Assembly: GCA_023409615.1 (NCBI GenBank)
Contig: JAEYRF010000180.1
Coordinates: 1 to 33,798, forward strand
DNA: 33,798 bases
Source: Bacillota bacterium
Lineage (GTDB): Bacteria; Bacillota; Clostridia; Acetivibrionales; DTU013
Reading direction: 5' to 3'
A model generated the notes under the pieces. It was not told where the DNA came from, made no database searches, and worked only from the letters and a program-made list of their open reading frames with translations. Below, piece by piece: positions 7,585 to 15,257 of this stretch; the stretch's first letter is position 1, and each line of letters starts with the position of its first letter. The position numbers were made by a program, and so were the translations under genes.

Positions 7585-7613
7585 ATTATACAACTATAGT
7601 TCTCATAATTCAA
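7585..7613 (-). promoter_or_regulatory. Sigma-A promoter of the M-box leader
   Basis: TTGAAT (7608-7613), a 17-bp spacer and TATAAT (7585-7590) on the minus strand. The expected start is near 7578, just before the aptamer. The remaining 7614-7790 holds nothing I can support. Confidence 0.75.
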
Positions 7614-7790
7614 TATACAATATGCTGTATTTAACGGTTATTGTGCATATTTATCAAAATATTTCGATAATCCTTGAATATGTCCTGATTGATGCCACTT
7701 ATTCATGTTTTATTCTGATTGCTTAACCGTGTGCCTACTATTCCAGCCGTGGTTTTTCTTCAGCCAAACAATTTCCTCTGAACTTAGGCG

Positions 7791-8180
7791 TTACAGTCTG
7801 AATGCATGGGGCAGTAACTCCTTTAGCTTGTGGACCCTGTATTCTCCACTGTTAATGGATATAATAATGTCCGTTTCATCATCAAGGAACTCAGCCATGA
7901 CCTGCCTGCAGGCTCCGCAGGGATATGCATCCTTAAAAGAATCCGTGTCGCAAGCTACAGCCAATGCACCAAACTTCCTTGAACCCTCAGATATTGCCTT
8001 GAGCAGGGCTGTTCTCTCCGCGCATATAGTCAGACCGTAAGATGCGTTTTCGATGTTCACACCTGTAAACATCTCATTATCTGCATTTAACAATGCAGCT
8101 CCCACTTTGAATTTGGAATAGGGGCTATAGGAATATTTCCTTGCCTTAATTGCCTTCTGTACCAATTCCTGATAAGTCAT
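7791..8180 (-). CDS. cdd: Cytidine deaminase
   Basis: 129 residues, the usual size of the homotetrameric enzyme. It deaminates cytidine and deoxycytidine to uridine and deoxyuridine in pyrimidine salvage. The zinc site is complete: C53 and catalytic E55 in TICAERTAL, then C88 and C91 in PCGACRQVM. The substrate-binding NIENASYG motif is at about 42-49. It starts at ATG 8180 after GGAGG. It lies 87 bases downstream of the LexA-like gene on the same strand, and a TATAAT-like box in that gap suggests it may also have its own promoter. No clear terminator follows. Confidence 0.96.
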   Translation of the reverse strand: MTYQELVQKAIKARKYSYSPYSKFKVGAALLNADNEMFTGVNIENASYGLTICAERTALLKAISEGSRKFGALAVACDTDSFKDAYPCGACRQVMAEFLDDETDIIISINSGEYRVHKLKELLPHAFRL

Positions 8181-8267
8181 GACAGCCTCCGGTTTTCAGT
8201 GTATGGTAGTATATATTATACTCATTTAACAATAACCTATTTGCTGCATTCAGACAAGAACGATGTG

Positions 8268-8906
8268 TTAAAAACTAATGAATGTGCCTACCACTTTACC
8301 AATTACCCTAAACGTATCCTTTTCAAGGTTAATAATCCTCGGCGGATACTCAGGATTTGAGCTGTGAGGCATCAATGTGATAGTGGCATCGGATCTGTAA
8401 AGCTTTTTTATCGTGGCATCCTCATCACCGACCAGTACTAGTGCGATCTCGCCGTTTTCAACTTCCTGCTGGCGTCGGATCATTACGAGCTGATTATCCA
8501 CAATATTCGACATATTCATACTGTCTCCTTTTACTCGTAGATAAAAACATTCACCAGAGGGTACAAGGGCGGCGTCAATGGATGAGTAGCCTAATAAATT
8601 TTGCTGTGCATATAATGGCTCGCCAGCTCTTACCACGCCAAGGATTGGAAGCTCAACAATTTTTTTGGGAAGATATGCGGTTTTCAGCAACTCGCCATTT
8701 TTTATATTACTACGGCACAGGAGATAATCTATTGAGACATGAAAAAAGTCGGCGAACTTTTGAAGAGAATCTATTTCAGGTATTTGAAGATTATTTTCAT
8801 ACCTTGATATAGAACTCTTCTTTGTATAAAACATTTCGGCCAATTGTTGTTGTGTTAGATTTTTTTCTAGTCTAAGGTCCTTGAATCTATCTCCAAAAGA
8901 TGTCAA
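8268..8906 (-). CDS. XRE-family repressor with S24 (LexA/CI-like) self-cleavage domain
   Basis: 212 residues from a TTG start at 8906, with GGAG nine bases upstream. The HTH_3 domain (about 5-62) includes LTQQQLAEMFYTKKSSISRYEN. The S24 domain (about 85-212) has an Ala-Gly cleavage site at 94-95 (VVRAGEP), nucleophile S129 in VKGDSM and base K167 in ATIKKLY. It is therefore built like lambda CI and the ImmR/LexA-like repressors that self-cleave with RecA. It differs from true LexA, which has a winged helix. A perfect palindrome (8958-8980) lies between it and the divergent small gene at 9098 and is its likely operator. No phage or integrase genes are nearby, so it could be a domesticated phage repressor or a local stress switch. 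Confidence 0.92.
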   Translation of the reverse strand: MTSFGDRFKDLRLEKNLTQQQLAEMFYTKKSSISRYENNLQIPEIDSLQKFADFFHVSIDYLLCRSNIKNGELLKTAYLPKKIVELPILGVVRAGEPLYAQQNLLGYSSIDAALVPSGECFYLRVKGDSMNMSNIVDNQLVMIRRQQEVENGEIALVLVGDEDATIKKLYRSDATITLMPHSSNPEYPPRIINLEKDTFRVIGKVVGTFISF

Positions 8907-8927
8907 AACGATCAGCTCCCAGAAACA

Positions 8928-8933
8928 ATTATA
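8928..8933 (-). promoter_or_regulatory. -10 element of the LexA-like gene
   Basis: TATAAT on the minus strand, about 22 bases before the TTG start. The -35 is poor, and the palindrome at 8958-8980 overlaps the region just upstream. Confidence 0.45.
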
Positions 8934-8957
8934 ACAGACGCAGCTTATATTCTTGCC

Positions 8958-8980
8958 ATTGTTACCCTACGAGTAACAAT
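8958..8980. promoter_or_regulatory. Perfect palindromic operator ATTGTTAC-N7-GTAACAAT
   Basis: Two 8-bp arms (8958-8965 and 8973-8980) match perfectly around a 7-bp spacer. It sits between the LexA-like repressor and the divergent promoter at 8994. Its location and dyad fit an XRE-dimer operator, probably that repressor's own. Confidence 0.65.
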
Positions 8981-8993
8981 TTTGAAATAAGTA

Positions 8994-9021
8994 TTGACGA
9001 TTCTACAAAATTCGATACAAT
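8994..9021 (+). promoter_or_regulatory. Sigma-A promoter for the small gene at 9098
   Basis: TTGACG (8994-8999), a 16-bp spacer and TACAAT (9016-9021). The palindrome ends 13 bases upstream, so a bound repressor could block polymerase here. Confidence 0.75.
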
Positions 9022-9097
9022 AATAGCAGAGGTTACTTTAAAAGCAACATCGCTATGGACAATTTGCAATGATAATACATATATTGGGGGTCTCCGG

Positions 9098-9274
9098 ATG
9101 AATATTTTTGAAATAAGCCGGGAAATGGATAAGTTGATACTTTTATATATAGAAGGAGAGGATTGCAGCCGTCAGATGGAGGAGCAACGCCAGAAACTGA
9201 ATAATGCAATTGCGAAAATAGTAGATGAAGAGGAGCATGCCAGTTCCAGTGTCATATCCGTTTACGTATTGTAA
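9098..9274 (+). CDS. 58-residue helical protein, unknown
   Basis: The start is ATG 9098, with GGGGG (9086-9090) seven bases upstream and a good promoter at 8994-9021. The upstream in-frame stretch overlaps the promoter and operator and is not coding. The protein is 58 residues: an N-terminal hydrophobic/charged helix (MNIFEISREMDKLILLYIEG) followed by a charged helix (MEEQRQKLNNAIAKIVDEEE), likely a helical hairpin or coiled coil. It is divergent from the LexA-like repressor and shares its operator region, so it is probably under its control. It is small like known repressor-controlled modulators, but I do not recognise a family. Its last 23 bases overlap the convergent end of the SleL-like gene. 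Confidence 0.6.
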   Translation: MNIFEISREMDKLILLYIEGEDCSRQMEEQRQKLNNAIAKIVDEEEHASSSVISVYVL

Positions 9275-10526
9275 AGTTGTCTCCAAGGAGAGCCCAATTT
9301 TCGGGGAAGGCGGGACCTAAAGCCCAATAGCTGATTCCTCTTAATCCGTAGGCCTTTACGGTGTCGAATTTTGCCTGGGCACTCCGGGCATCCTCGAACC
9401 ACACCTCATGACGTCTGCCTTGTGCGTCTGTATAGCGATACCAGGGAGATTGGGCAATATTATCATAATTTATGACTGCACCATTACGGATGGCTCTTTC
9501 AACGGCCTCCTTATTGCTGAAGGTTTCAGCCTCCTGTCCTTGTACATGCGGGAGTAGCCAGTCCCGAGCATATATCTGAAAACCAAAAAACAGTTTATTT
9601 CTGGGGATCACGGAAACTGCATAGTCAAGAACCTGTTTTATTAAATTCAGTGGCGAAATTGCGCGCGGCGGGCTAAGACGGTATCCCCACTCATAGGTCA
9701 TGAGTACAATAAAGTCGAGTATCCTGCCATGTGCCGGGTAGTCATGCGCCGTATACAGCAGCCCGGTTTGTTCAGCGCTTGTCTTGGGAGCAAGTGCGCT
9801 TGAGACAGAATAGCCGAGAGGGTGAAGTCTTTCCACAGCGAGTCGTATAAAACGGTTATAATTCTCCCTGTCCTCAGGCAGTACGTTTTCGAAATCTATG
9901 TTGAGGCCAAGATAGCCTTTGCGCTGCATTATACTCACAATGTTTGTTAGAAGACGATTCACAATCTGTAAATTGCTCAAAACAGCATGTGCCAGGTTTT
10001 CTCCCAACTCTGTTGAGGTAAAGTTGGTGATTGCCATCAATGGTACTGCGCCCACCGAATAAGCAGCGTTAATTGCGGGGTTATCGTCAATAGTCTCAAG
10101 ACCGCCATCCTCTTTGATTCTGTATGCAAACGGACAAACATAAGTGAGGTACTCACCAACCTCTCTGACAGACCTTGCAGCCCGTTCGCCAAGATTATAG
10201 ACGTATCCGTTCACATCAATCACTGGCCTTGGTTTTGAGGGAATCCTAAGTACCATTCCCGGATAGATGAGACTTGGGTTGGCTATTTCATTAACCCGGA
10301 TGATAGCCTGGACGCTTGAGCCATATGCCTGTGCAATACTCCACAGAGTTTCTCCTGATCTTACAGTATGATAAGCGTCTCCGGTTGGAATAACCAGCGC
10401 AAGACCGACCACAAGCCGATCAGGCATTGACAGTTCATTCACATTGATAATTGCGGAGGTTGATACGCCATACAGATTCGCAATTTTATAAAGCGTATCA
10501 CCAGACTTTACTACATGGATAAGCAT
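9252..10526 (-). CDS. LysM-LysM-GH18 spore cortex/peptidoglycan hydrolase (SleL/YaaH-like)
   Basis: 424 residues from ATG 10526, seven bases after GGGGAG; a TTG five codons earlier lies on the Shine-Dalgarno. Two LysM repeats (about 2-46 and 50-94) both begin HxVxxGxTLxxIAxxYG and bind peptidoglycan. A GH18 TIM barrel (about 105-420) follows, with the catalytic strand YLGLNIDFENV. The terminal D and E of the DxxDxE-type motif are present, and the usual first Asp position is Leu, as I recall for SleL/YaaH relatives. SleL/YaaH acts on spore cortex muropeptides as an N-acetylglucosaminidase during germination. No signal peptide is present, as in YaaH, which reaches the spore through coat assembly. 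It is monocistronic, and a spore-specific promoter was not identified with confidence. Confidence 0.93.
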   Translation of the reverse strand: MLIHVVKSGDTLYKIANLYGVSTSAIINVNELSMPDRLVVGLALVIPTGDAYHTVRSGETLWSIAQAYGSSVQAIIRVNEIANPSLIYPGMVLRIPSKPRPVIDVNGYVYNLGERAARSVREVGEYLTYVCPFAYRIKEDGGLETIDDNPAINAAYSVGAVPLMAITNFTSTELGENLAHAVLSNLQIVNRLLTNIVSIMQRKGYLGLNIDFENVLPEDRENYNRFIRLAVERLHPLGYSVSSALAPKTSAEQTGLLYTAHDYPAHGRILDFIVLMTYEWGYRLSPPRAISPLNLIKQVLDYAVSVIPRNKLFFGFQIYARDWLLPHVQGQEAETFSNKEAVERAIRNGAVINYDNIAQSPWYRYTDAQGRRHEVWFEDARSAQAKFDTVKAYGLRGISYWALGPAFPENWALLGDNFTIRKRI

Positions 10527-10623
10527 CAGACCACTCCCCAAAACTTCTATACATTAAGTATTTTATTCCAGGTTGGGCGGATGGGTTACAAAAATCTGAA
10601 AATAGTGAACCAGAGCAGAATTA

Positions 10624-10833
10624 TTAACTTTGCTCCTGTATCATTCTGAGCCTTTTAAGGATGTTCTGCTTCTTAAAATTGTCGTGTATTATCTCTGAAA
10701 CAGATGTAATAGATAAGCAATCTTCGTTCTTACACTTTGGACATACAAGAGTTGTACAATCAAAGCGATCATTCACACTAAATGTATTTGAAAATCCGCA
10801 GGCAGCACAGCCGATGGTAACATTGAGCATCAT
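10624..10833 (-). CDS. Small zinc-ribbon protein
   Basis: 69 residues from ATG 10833, chosen because GGAGG lies seven bases upstream; the longer frame would include that site. Two Cys pairs, CAAC (about 9-12) and CPKC (about 34-37), are 21 residues apart and form a likely zinc ribbon. The remainder is a charged C-terminal helix (NFKKQNILKRLRMIQE). No enzyme domain is present. It may be a nucleic-acid-binding or regulatory adaptor. The neighbours (SleL-like and PAP2) do not define its role, and I do not recognise a named family. Confidence 0.75.
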   Translation of the reverse strand: MMLNVTIGCAACGFSNTFSVNDRFDCTTLVCPKCKNEDCLSITSVSEIIHDNFKKQNILKRLRMIQEQS

Positions 10834-10978
10834 AGTATTTCCTCCATACAGAACATGTGTTCGGAGTTTCATTATAATCTATGATTAATGAATAGTAAAG
10901 ACATGTGGTGGTTGGTTTACTCAAAGTATGAGTGAATACTATGATTTAGGTCTGATTATCGCCGTGTTTCTTCATAGT

Positions 10979-11749
10979 TCATATAATTGAATTACTTAAA
11001 ATGACTCCAAAAAGTCCCCAGAATGTTCCGAGTACAGAGCCTCCAAGTATGTCCCTCGGATAGTGCATACCTACATACATGCGCGTGATACTCACCAGCA
11101 GTGCGACAGCAAGTAGCATCAGCCAACCGGGCAGAGCAAATTGATAATAGTTTGAAAACAATGCTGCTAAAAAAAACGATTGGCTGGTATGTCCACTGGG
11201 GAAAGAGTGTCCTCCGGCTCTAGAGCCAACAATGCGAGTGTCTGTTAATTTGATATAGGGGCGTGTCCGGCATATCAGAAATTTCATTAACTCGACGACA
11301 AGCCATAGTGACAGGGATCCCAGTACGATTTCATATGCAAATGTTTGATTTCCTATTAAAAAATACATCATCGCGATTCCCACGGCAAAGACGCCGCTTC
11401 CAATCTGAGTAATTGCCAGCATGGTCCAGTCGAGCCAGCGGGCACGCCGACCACGCAGATTGAAAACTAAAAAGGCCCACTCATCCAGACGCTGGCCCGT
11501 TTTCCACACAAGTGAGACAGTGATTATGCAGAAGATCAGGACAAGAATCGCAAGATGCTTTTGGGTTTTTATGCTTATCCAAAATTCATTCCACAGATTA
11601 CTTGGCATTGTAACCAGGAAGAAGGCTAACAGGATACTGATTAAAATGATCCAGTAGACAATTCCGATTTGCCTAACCCAATCCCCAAACTTTTTACATT
11701 TGGAATGAACTTCAATGACTTTATTTTTCAAGGCTTTCACTCGATTCAC
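10979..11749 (-). CDS. PAP2-family lipid phosphatase, membrane-bound
   Basis: 256 residues. All three phosphatase motifs are visible: K156...R163-P164 (KFLICRTRP), PSGH with H187 (FPSGHTS), and R223...H229...D233 (RMYVGMHYPRD). Five or six TM segments surround them, including about 30-48, 66-82, 108-133, 138-158 and 205-222. Such enzymes dephosphorylate phosphatidic acid, undecaprenyl pyrophosphate or related lipids on the outer face of the membrane. The gene overlaps the end of the lipid kinase gene by 29 bases (GTG 11749); a second GTG at 11740 has a better-spaced AGGTGA and may be the true start. The pairing with a diacylglycerol kinase-like gene suggests a lipid phosphorylation/dephosphorylation cycle. 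Confidence 0.9.
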   Translation of the reverse strand: MNRVKALKNKVIEVHSKCKKFGDWVRQIGIVYWIILISILLAFFLVTMPSNLWNEFWISIKTQKHLAILVLIFCIITVSLVWKTGQRLDEWAFLVFNLRGRRARWLDWTMLAITQIGSGVFAVGIAMMYFLIGNQTFAYEIVLGSLSLWLVVELMKFLICRTRPYIKLTDTRIVGSRAGGHSFPSGHTSQSFFLAALFSNYYQFALPGWLMLLAVALLVSITRMYVGMHYPRDILGGSVLGTFWGLFGVILSNSII

Positions 11750-12680
11750 CTGTTTTATTTGATTTACCCGGTATAATAACTGCTAATGCGTCCTGCTGTA
11801 TCCCGATTTGAGCTGAACCTTCTCCAAGTATTATTCCATCTGCCATAACAGCCATAACGGGTTTTGTATCAATTGAAATTTTTCGCACGCGGAAATTCTT
11901 TATTCGAGAATCTGTTACAGCATTTATTTCCTGTCCTTTAAGCATATAACCAAGCATTAAATCAAGTTTTGAAATATCGGCACATAAAAGCACATCAAGA
12001 AGACCGTCACTATATGAATTCTGCGGGCCTACCTGATAATGTCGGCCAACATAGGGCATATTTGATACTAATACAACATGCCCGGAGCTTGTTATCTCCT
12101 GCATTTCGTCCAGTGTGATGTATATTTCCGATGGCGGAGCAGTAGTCAGAGTAGCCAGAAAATCTCCTATGCGGGCGATATTACCGTGCTGGATATCATC
12201 CCCGGATTCAAAAAGAGCTGAGAAAAGCCCTACTGAGCAAATCTCGAGAAATGGCATGCAAATATCTCCGAAGCTAATCATGCCCATATCTATCTTAATT
12301 CGCTTACCGGTTCGCAGTATGGAAATTGCTTCCGGAATATCCGTAGGGATACCCAAACTAAGGGCTACATTGTTTTGCGTGCCTGTAGGGATAATACCCA
12401 GGGTGGCTTTTGTACCTATCATGGCTCTTGCGACAGCAGAGACTGTGCCATCTCCGCCGCACACTACCAGCAAACGGATACCTCGCGCAATAGCATCCCG
12501 GACTACTTCGGTCAGATCAGTGTCCGGGTTTGTCAAAAAAGGTTCCGGCAGAAATTGCAGGGCCTGCATTTCCTTAATCACATTCATAAGCCGCAGAGGG
12601 GATTCCTGATTTGCTCCTGCAACGGGATTAAAAATTAATTTGGCTCGTTTATGGTGCTTCTTTGTATATGAGGATACCAT
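11721..12680 (-). CDS. Diacylglycerol/lipid kinase (YegS/BmrU/DagK family)
   Basis: 319 residues. The catalytic domain carries the nucleotide-binding GGDGT (75-79), FNPVAG near the N-terminus, and GTQNN (100-104) as a variant of the usual GT.N motif. The C-terminal beta-sandwich contains YSDGLLDVLL and MADGI. Family members phosphorylate diacylglycerol or similar lipids with ATP at the inner face of the membrane. The exact substrate cannot be read from sequence. It is translationally coupled to the PAP2 gene, whose start overlaps its last codons. ATG 12680 is preceded by AAGGAAG. No regulatory site is seen in the 103-base gap to the MFS gene upstream. Confidence 0.9.
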   Translation of the reverse strand: MVSSYTKKHHKRAKLIFNPVAGANQESPLRLMNVIKEMQALQFLPEPFLTNPDTDLTEVVRDAIARGIRLLVVCGGDGTVSAVARAMIGTKATLGIIPTGTQNNVALSLGIPTDIPEAISILRTGKRIKIDMGMISFGDICMPFLEICSVGLFSALFESGDDIQHGNIARIGDFLATLTTAPPSEIYITLDEMQEITSSGHVVLVSNMPYVGRHYQVGPQNSYSDGLLDVLLCADISKLDLMLGYMLKGQEINAVTDSRIKNFRVRKISIDTKPVMAVMADGIILGEGSAQIGIQQDALAVIIPGKSNKTGESSESLEK

Positions 12681-12783
12681 TCCAGCTGTTCTTCCTTCTT
12701 TATTGCAACATTTTGAATATAGTCATTATTATTTCAAATATATTAAATTGCATGCAATCAAATTAGGGGAGAGGCCAGAAAGG

Positions 12784-14043
12784 TCACTGTTCCGGATTCG
12801 TGACAGGCTCAGTCACCGCCGCAGACTCAAGCCTCACCACCGGTTTTCCGGCTTCGATCAGTACCTTGTCACCAATCAGGAATAAACCTTGGATAACCAA
12901 CAGCACGCCTGTCCCAATAAGCAGATATTCTATTTTGACGAAATCTGATATGGGACCGAAAACAAGCATGCCAAGCGGCATGAGTGAACTTGAAATCATC
13001 CCGAGAACACCAAATACCCTTCCCAGATAATCCGGTTCGACCTTTTCCTGTAATAAAACCGTGGAGGGAGTATTGAAGAATGGCATGGCTAAACCGCACA
13101 GAAGCATGAATGCAAGATATATCCAGAACACCGGAATACTGCCGAGTGCAATGGCACATATACCAAAGATGAGACTTGCAAGTATCATTGTATGTGTCCT
13201 GTTTTTAAATCCGCCCCAGGAGGTTATAATTATGCCTCCTGCAATCATACCGACTGAAAAGCTGACTTCAATGGCAGAAAGGCGCCAGACTTCATTGCCG
13301 AAACTGCGAGTGACCTGCAGTCCTGTTAGAAATGCCGAAGGTGCGACCAGCACGAAGAAGATTGCACAATATCTGAAGAATTTCTTTACAAAGTCATGGC
13401 CTTTAATATAAGAGAAACCTTTGGACAAATCGTCGAAATAACTGGTATTCTGCTTCTCCAGCGCTTTTGCGTGAGGAGCTACTTTTAAAATAAGCAGAAT
13501 CGAAACGGCAATTGCCGCTGTGATCACATCAATAAAGAATATTTTTTCAATTGTGATTATTGATAGCAGAGCACCGCTGATCATGGGAGAGAGCAGTGTA
13601 ACGAACGCCATGATACTTCCGTTTGTCCCATTTACCTTTGTTAACTTATCCTCCGGCACTAGCTGGGGAAGAATCGCTCCGACGGCCGGAGTCTGGATCC
13701 CGGCGCCAAGGGCGCGCACGGCAGATATCACAAAGAGCAGCCAGATGGCATTGTATCCCATAATATACAGGATCGCCATTATCAGTGTTGACAATGCAAT
13801 CAAGGAGTCTGACAGGATAATTAGCGTTTTCCTGTTGTAGCGGTCTGCCCATACTCCTGCAAAGGGAGATAAGAAGAAGGTTGGTAAGAACCCGCAGATT
13901 ATATATATCGTCATCATTAACCCGGATTGCGTCTCCAATGTAATATGCCAGTATATCGCATACTGCACCAGTGACGATCCGAAAAGTGATATGGTCTGGC
14001 TTGCTAAAAAAAGTACTATATTTTTCTTCCAATTGTCGCCCAT
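12784..14043 (-). CDS. MFS efflux transporter (MefA-like)
   Basis: 419 residues with about 12 hydrophobic segments. The MFS loop 2-3 signature is clear: GVWADRYNRKTLII. The N-terminus (NIVLFLASQTISLFGSSLVQYAIYW) and overall layout resemble the macrolide-efflux MefA/MFS_3 group, which export drugs or siderophores. The substrate is unknown. The start ATG 14043 has GGAGGG 12 bases upstream, a long spacing, with no better alternative. It runs toward the lipid kinase after a 103-base gap, possibly as one transcript. The 14044-14169 stretch upstream shows no clear feature. Confidence 0.88.
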   Translation of the reverse strand: MGDNWKKNIVLFLASQTISLFGSSLVQYAIYWHITLETQSGLMMTIYIICGFLPTFFLSPFAGVWADRYNRKTLIILSDSLIALSTLIMAILYIMGYNAIWLLFVISAVRALGAGIQTPAVGAILPQLVPEDKLTKVNGTNGSIMAFVTLLSPMISGALLSIITIEKIFFIDVITAAIAVSILLILKVAPHAKALEKQNTSYFDDLSKGFSYIKGHDFVKKFFRYCAIFFVLVAPSAFLTGLQVTRSFGNEVWRLSAIEVSFSVGMIAGGIIITSWGGFKNRTHTMILASLIFGICAIALGSIPVFWIYLAFMLLCGLAMPFFNTPSTVLLQEKVEPDYLGRVFGVLGMISSSLMPLGMLVFGPISDFVKIEYLLIGTGVLLVIQGLFLIGDKVLIEAGKPVVRLESAAVTEPVTNPEQ

Positions 14044-14169
14044 ACTGTTATAATTCCCTCCAAACTTAATGCACTAATGAGTATAAACATTTAATATAAC
14101 GATTTATACCCATTATTGTCTGGATGAACACCTGGAAATTAGCTCACATAAATAAGCTCATAGAAATAG

Positions 14170-14210
14170 CAGGGAGCTGCGCACTCAATGCCTGGTGCGA
14201 CAGCTCCCTG
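14170..14210 (-). terminator. Hairpin after the tkt operon
   Basis: CAGGGAGCTG (14170-14179) pairs perfectly with CAGCTCCCTG (14201-14210), extended by GCAC/GTGC inside. It lies 23 bases after the dehydrogenase stop. The T run on the minus strand is poor, so it may act as a weak terminator or 3' stabiliser. Confidence 0.55.
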
Positions 14211-14232
14211 TAAAACCGGGTTCTTATCCTAA

Positions 14233-15201
14233 TTACTTATTGACAACATTTACAGGCTTACCGTCTATAAACTGTTGAAGATTATCAACCGCAATGTCCA
14301 TAAGACGCTGGCGGCTTTCTTTAGGCGCCCAGCTGATATGCGGAGTAATAATGCAATTTTTTGCCTTCAGCAGAGGATTGTCTCCTTTGATCGGTTCACT
14401 GCTTACCACATCAAGACCGGCGGCGTATACCTTGCCGCTGTTAAGTGCATCTGCAAGATCCTGTTCGACGATCAGCGGGCCACGGCTGTTATTGAGAATG
14501 ATTACGCCATCCTTCATCTTAGCAATGGTATCTTTGTTAATGATACCTTGTGTTTCAGGAAAGAGGGGACAGTGCAGTGCTATGACATCCGACTGCTTCA
14601 AAAGTGTATCAAGATCAGTATATTTGCATGTGTCGCTCTCCAACGCTGTATTTACATAGCTGTCGTATGCCAGAACCTTCATCCCCATTGCCTGTGCGAT
14701 GTTTCCGGTTCCCTGCCCTATTCTGCCGAATCCTATGATTCCCATGGTCTTGTTCGCCAGCTCGATCAGTGGATAGTCCCAGAAACACCAGTCTGCATTT
14801 TTCTCCCAGCGCCCTTCATGTACTGCGTCGCTATGGTGCGCCACATGATGGCAAATTTCCAGCAGCATTGCAATTGCAAACTGTGCGACAGCAGCCGTGC
14901 CGTAAGATGGAATGTTGCTGACGACAATGCCCTTATCTTTTGCCGCGTTAACGTCAACAACGTTATAGCCGGTGGCCAGTACGCCGATGAATTTCAAATT
15001 GGGAGCTGCTTCAAGTGTTTTCTTGCTCAGTGGTGTTTTATTTGTGTATATCGCCTCAGCATCGCCTATGCGTTTAATTATCTCATCTTCGTCGTTCAGG
15101 GGGGTTCTATCGTATACTGTAAGGCTGCCAAGTTTTTCCAGCCCGCTCCAGCTCAGATCACCGGGGTTTTCTGTATAGCCGTCAAGAACTACAATTTTCA
15201 T
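14233..15201 (-). CDS. D-2-hydroxyacid dehydrogenase (glycerate/hydroxypyruvate reductase-like)
   Basis: 322 residues from ATG 15201, eight bases after GGAGG. The NAD-binding fold has GIIGFGRIGQ at about 144-153. The catalytic triad is R240 (NNSRGPL), E269 (VSSEP) and H288 (TPHISWA). It resembles HprA-type glycerate dehydrogenases, which interconvert hydroxypyruvate and D-glycerate, but related enzymes use other 2-oxoacids. It is the last gene of the split-transketolase operon, 56 bases after the TIM-barrel gene. Hydroxypyruvate is a classic two-carbon donor for transketolases, so the pairing is chemically sensible, though its direction is unknown. A hairpin follows the stop. Confidence 0.92.
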   Translation of the reverse strand: MKIVVLDGYTENPGDLSWSGLEKLGSLTVYDRTPLNDEDEIIKRIGDAEAIYTNKTPLSKKTLEAAPNLKFIGVLATGYNVVDVNAAKDKGIVVSNIPSYGTAAVAQFAIAMLLEICHHVAHHSDAVHEGRWEKNADWCFWDYPLIELANKTMGIIGFGRIGQGTGNIAQAMGMKVLAYDSYVNTALESDTCKYTDLDTLLKQSDVIALHCPLFPETQGIINKDTIAKMKDGVIILNNSRGPLIVEQDLADALNSGKVYAAGLDVVSSEPIKGDNPLLKAKNCIITPHISWAPKESRQRLMDIAVDNLQQFIDGKPVNVVNK

Positions 15202-15257
15202 AATTATATCCTCCATCGTATATTGTTTATTGCCTATCGACCGCAGATTAATGTCTG

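Noticed and set aside
8268..8906. True LexA
   Set aside because: The DNA-binding part is an XRE-type helix-turn-helix, not the LexA winged helix. Only the S24 half is shared.
13646..14032. Second minus-strand open frame within the MFS gene
   Set aside because: Out-of-frame overlap with a clear 12-TM transporter, no independent start signal.
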